DNA of 6,015 bases from JACCTH01 sp035250485. Lineage in GTDB: Bacteria; Actinomycetota; Acidimicrobiia; Spongiisociales; ZC4RG35. Location: the NCBI GenBank assembly GCA_035250485.1, contig DATFFB010000221.1:1-6015 (forward strand), given 5' to 3'. The stretch's first letter is position 1. Every line of letters starts with the position of its first letter. A program made the position numbers and the translations under genes. A model generated the notes under the pieces. The model worked only from the letters and a program-made list of their open reading frames with translations. It searched no databases and was not told the DNA's origin. Of the stretch, positions 5,726 to 6,015 are shown piece by piece.

Positions 5726-6015
5726 TGAGCGACGACCGTTCGGCGGTGCCGTTTGCCAACCCAGCTGCATTTCGTCGTTGGCTCGAGAAGAACCACGACA
5801 AGAAGGCGGAACTGTGGATGAAGTTGAACTCCAAACACGTGAAGCCGCGGGGAATCACTTGGGAGGAGGCGGTCGAAGAGGCGCTGTGCTTTGGCTGGAT
5901 CGACTCAAAATCGCAACGGATCGACGAGAACTCGCGCCGACAGCGCTGGACGCCCCGCAAACCGGGAAGCAATTGGAGCAAGATCAATATTGCCTTGGTC
6001 GAAAAGCTGGTGGCC
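5725..6015 (+). CDS. YdeI/OmpD-associated family protein, N-terminal part (runs off window)
   Basis: The frame is open from ATG 5725 to the window edge: 97 codons with no stop. The start overlaps the stop of the dGTPase-like gene by one base (TGATG), and there is no Shine-Dalgarno, so reinitiation is expected. Recognisable family text includes FRRWLEKNHDKKAELWMKL (16-34), the block ITWEEAVEEALCFGWIDSK (44-62) and RWTPRKPGSNWSKIN (74-88). These match the YdeI/OmpD-associated (OmdA) family, whose full proteins have roughly 190-200 residues, so about half is visible. The biochemical role of the family is poorly defined; members have been linked to stress and peptide resistance in enterobacteria. 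No signal peptide is visible. It is the last visible member of the operon. Confidence 0.85.
   Translation, partial: MSDDRSAVPFANPAAFRRWLEKNHDKKAELWMKLNSKHVKPRGITWEEAVEEALCFGWIDSKSQRIDENSRRQRWTPRKPGSNWSKINIALVEKLVA

Overview
The window reads as chromosomal DNA of a high-GC bacterium, most likely an actinobacterium. An Acidimicrobiia-like lineage is my guess, based on GC-rich wobble positions, Thr/Ala-rich lipoprotein linkers and GTG/TTG starts. No sequence search was possible, so this placement is soft. All recognisable genes lie on the + strand. There is no tRNA, rRNA, CRISPR array, insertion sequence or phage gene, and no gene-free stretch longer than about 80 bases.

Layout: (1) 1-315, the C-terminal end of a multi-pass membrane protein, probably an ABC-2-type exporter permease. 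(2) 314-379, an AT-richer inverted repeat built from 7-base units, separating it from the next gene. (3) 391-954, a HAD-superfamily 5'-deoxyribonucleotidase of the NT5C type. (4) 955-1010, a short leader with a GC hairpin and a strong ribosome binding site. (5) 1011-4734, a three-gene ABC importer of the PhnD-PhnC-PhnE (phosphonate/phosphite/phosphate-like) family: lipoprotein binding protein, ATPase and permease. A perfect 20-bp palindrome lies between the binding-protein and ATPase genes. (6) 4727-5725, a dGTPase-like HD-domain triphosphohydrolase. (7) 5725-6015, the start of a YdeI/OmpD-associated-family protein that runs off the window.

From the ATPase onward the genes overlap by 8, 8 and 1 bases, so ATPase, permease, dGTPase-like enzyme and YdeI-like protein are almost certainly co-transcribed and translationally coupled. 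The binding protein sits upstream behind the palindrome, an arrangement that commonly lets the binding protein be made in excess over the membrane parts.

The most unusual item is the permease. It is 602 residues long, about twice a normal PhnE. It carries an Ig-like beta-sandwich-looking domain in the external loop after its first membrane segment, and a further roughly 230-residue, six-helix segment that splits the conserved transport core. Charge distribution in the inserted loops fits an insertion that leaves the topology of the core intact. The six added helices also look partly like an internal duplication. A second theme is that two enzymes which dephosphorylate (deoxy)nucleotides flank a transporter of the phosphonate/phosphate-like class. 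The transported substrate cannot be read from the sequence.
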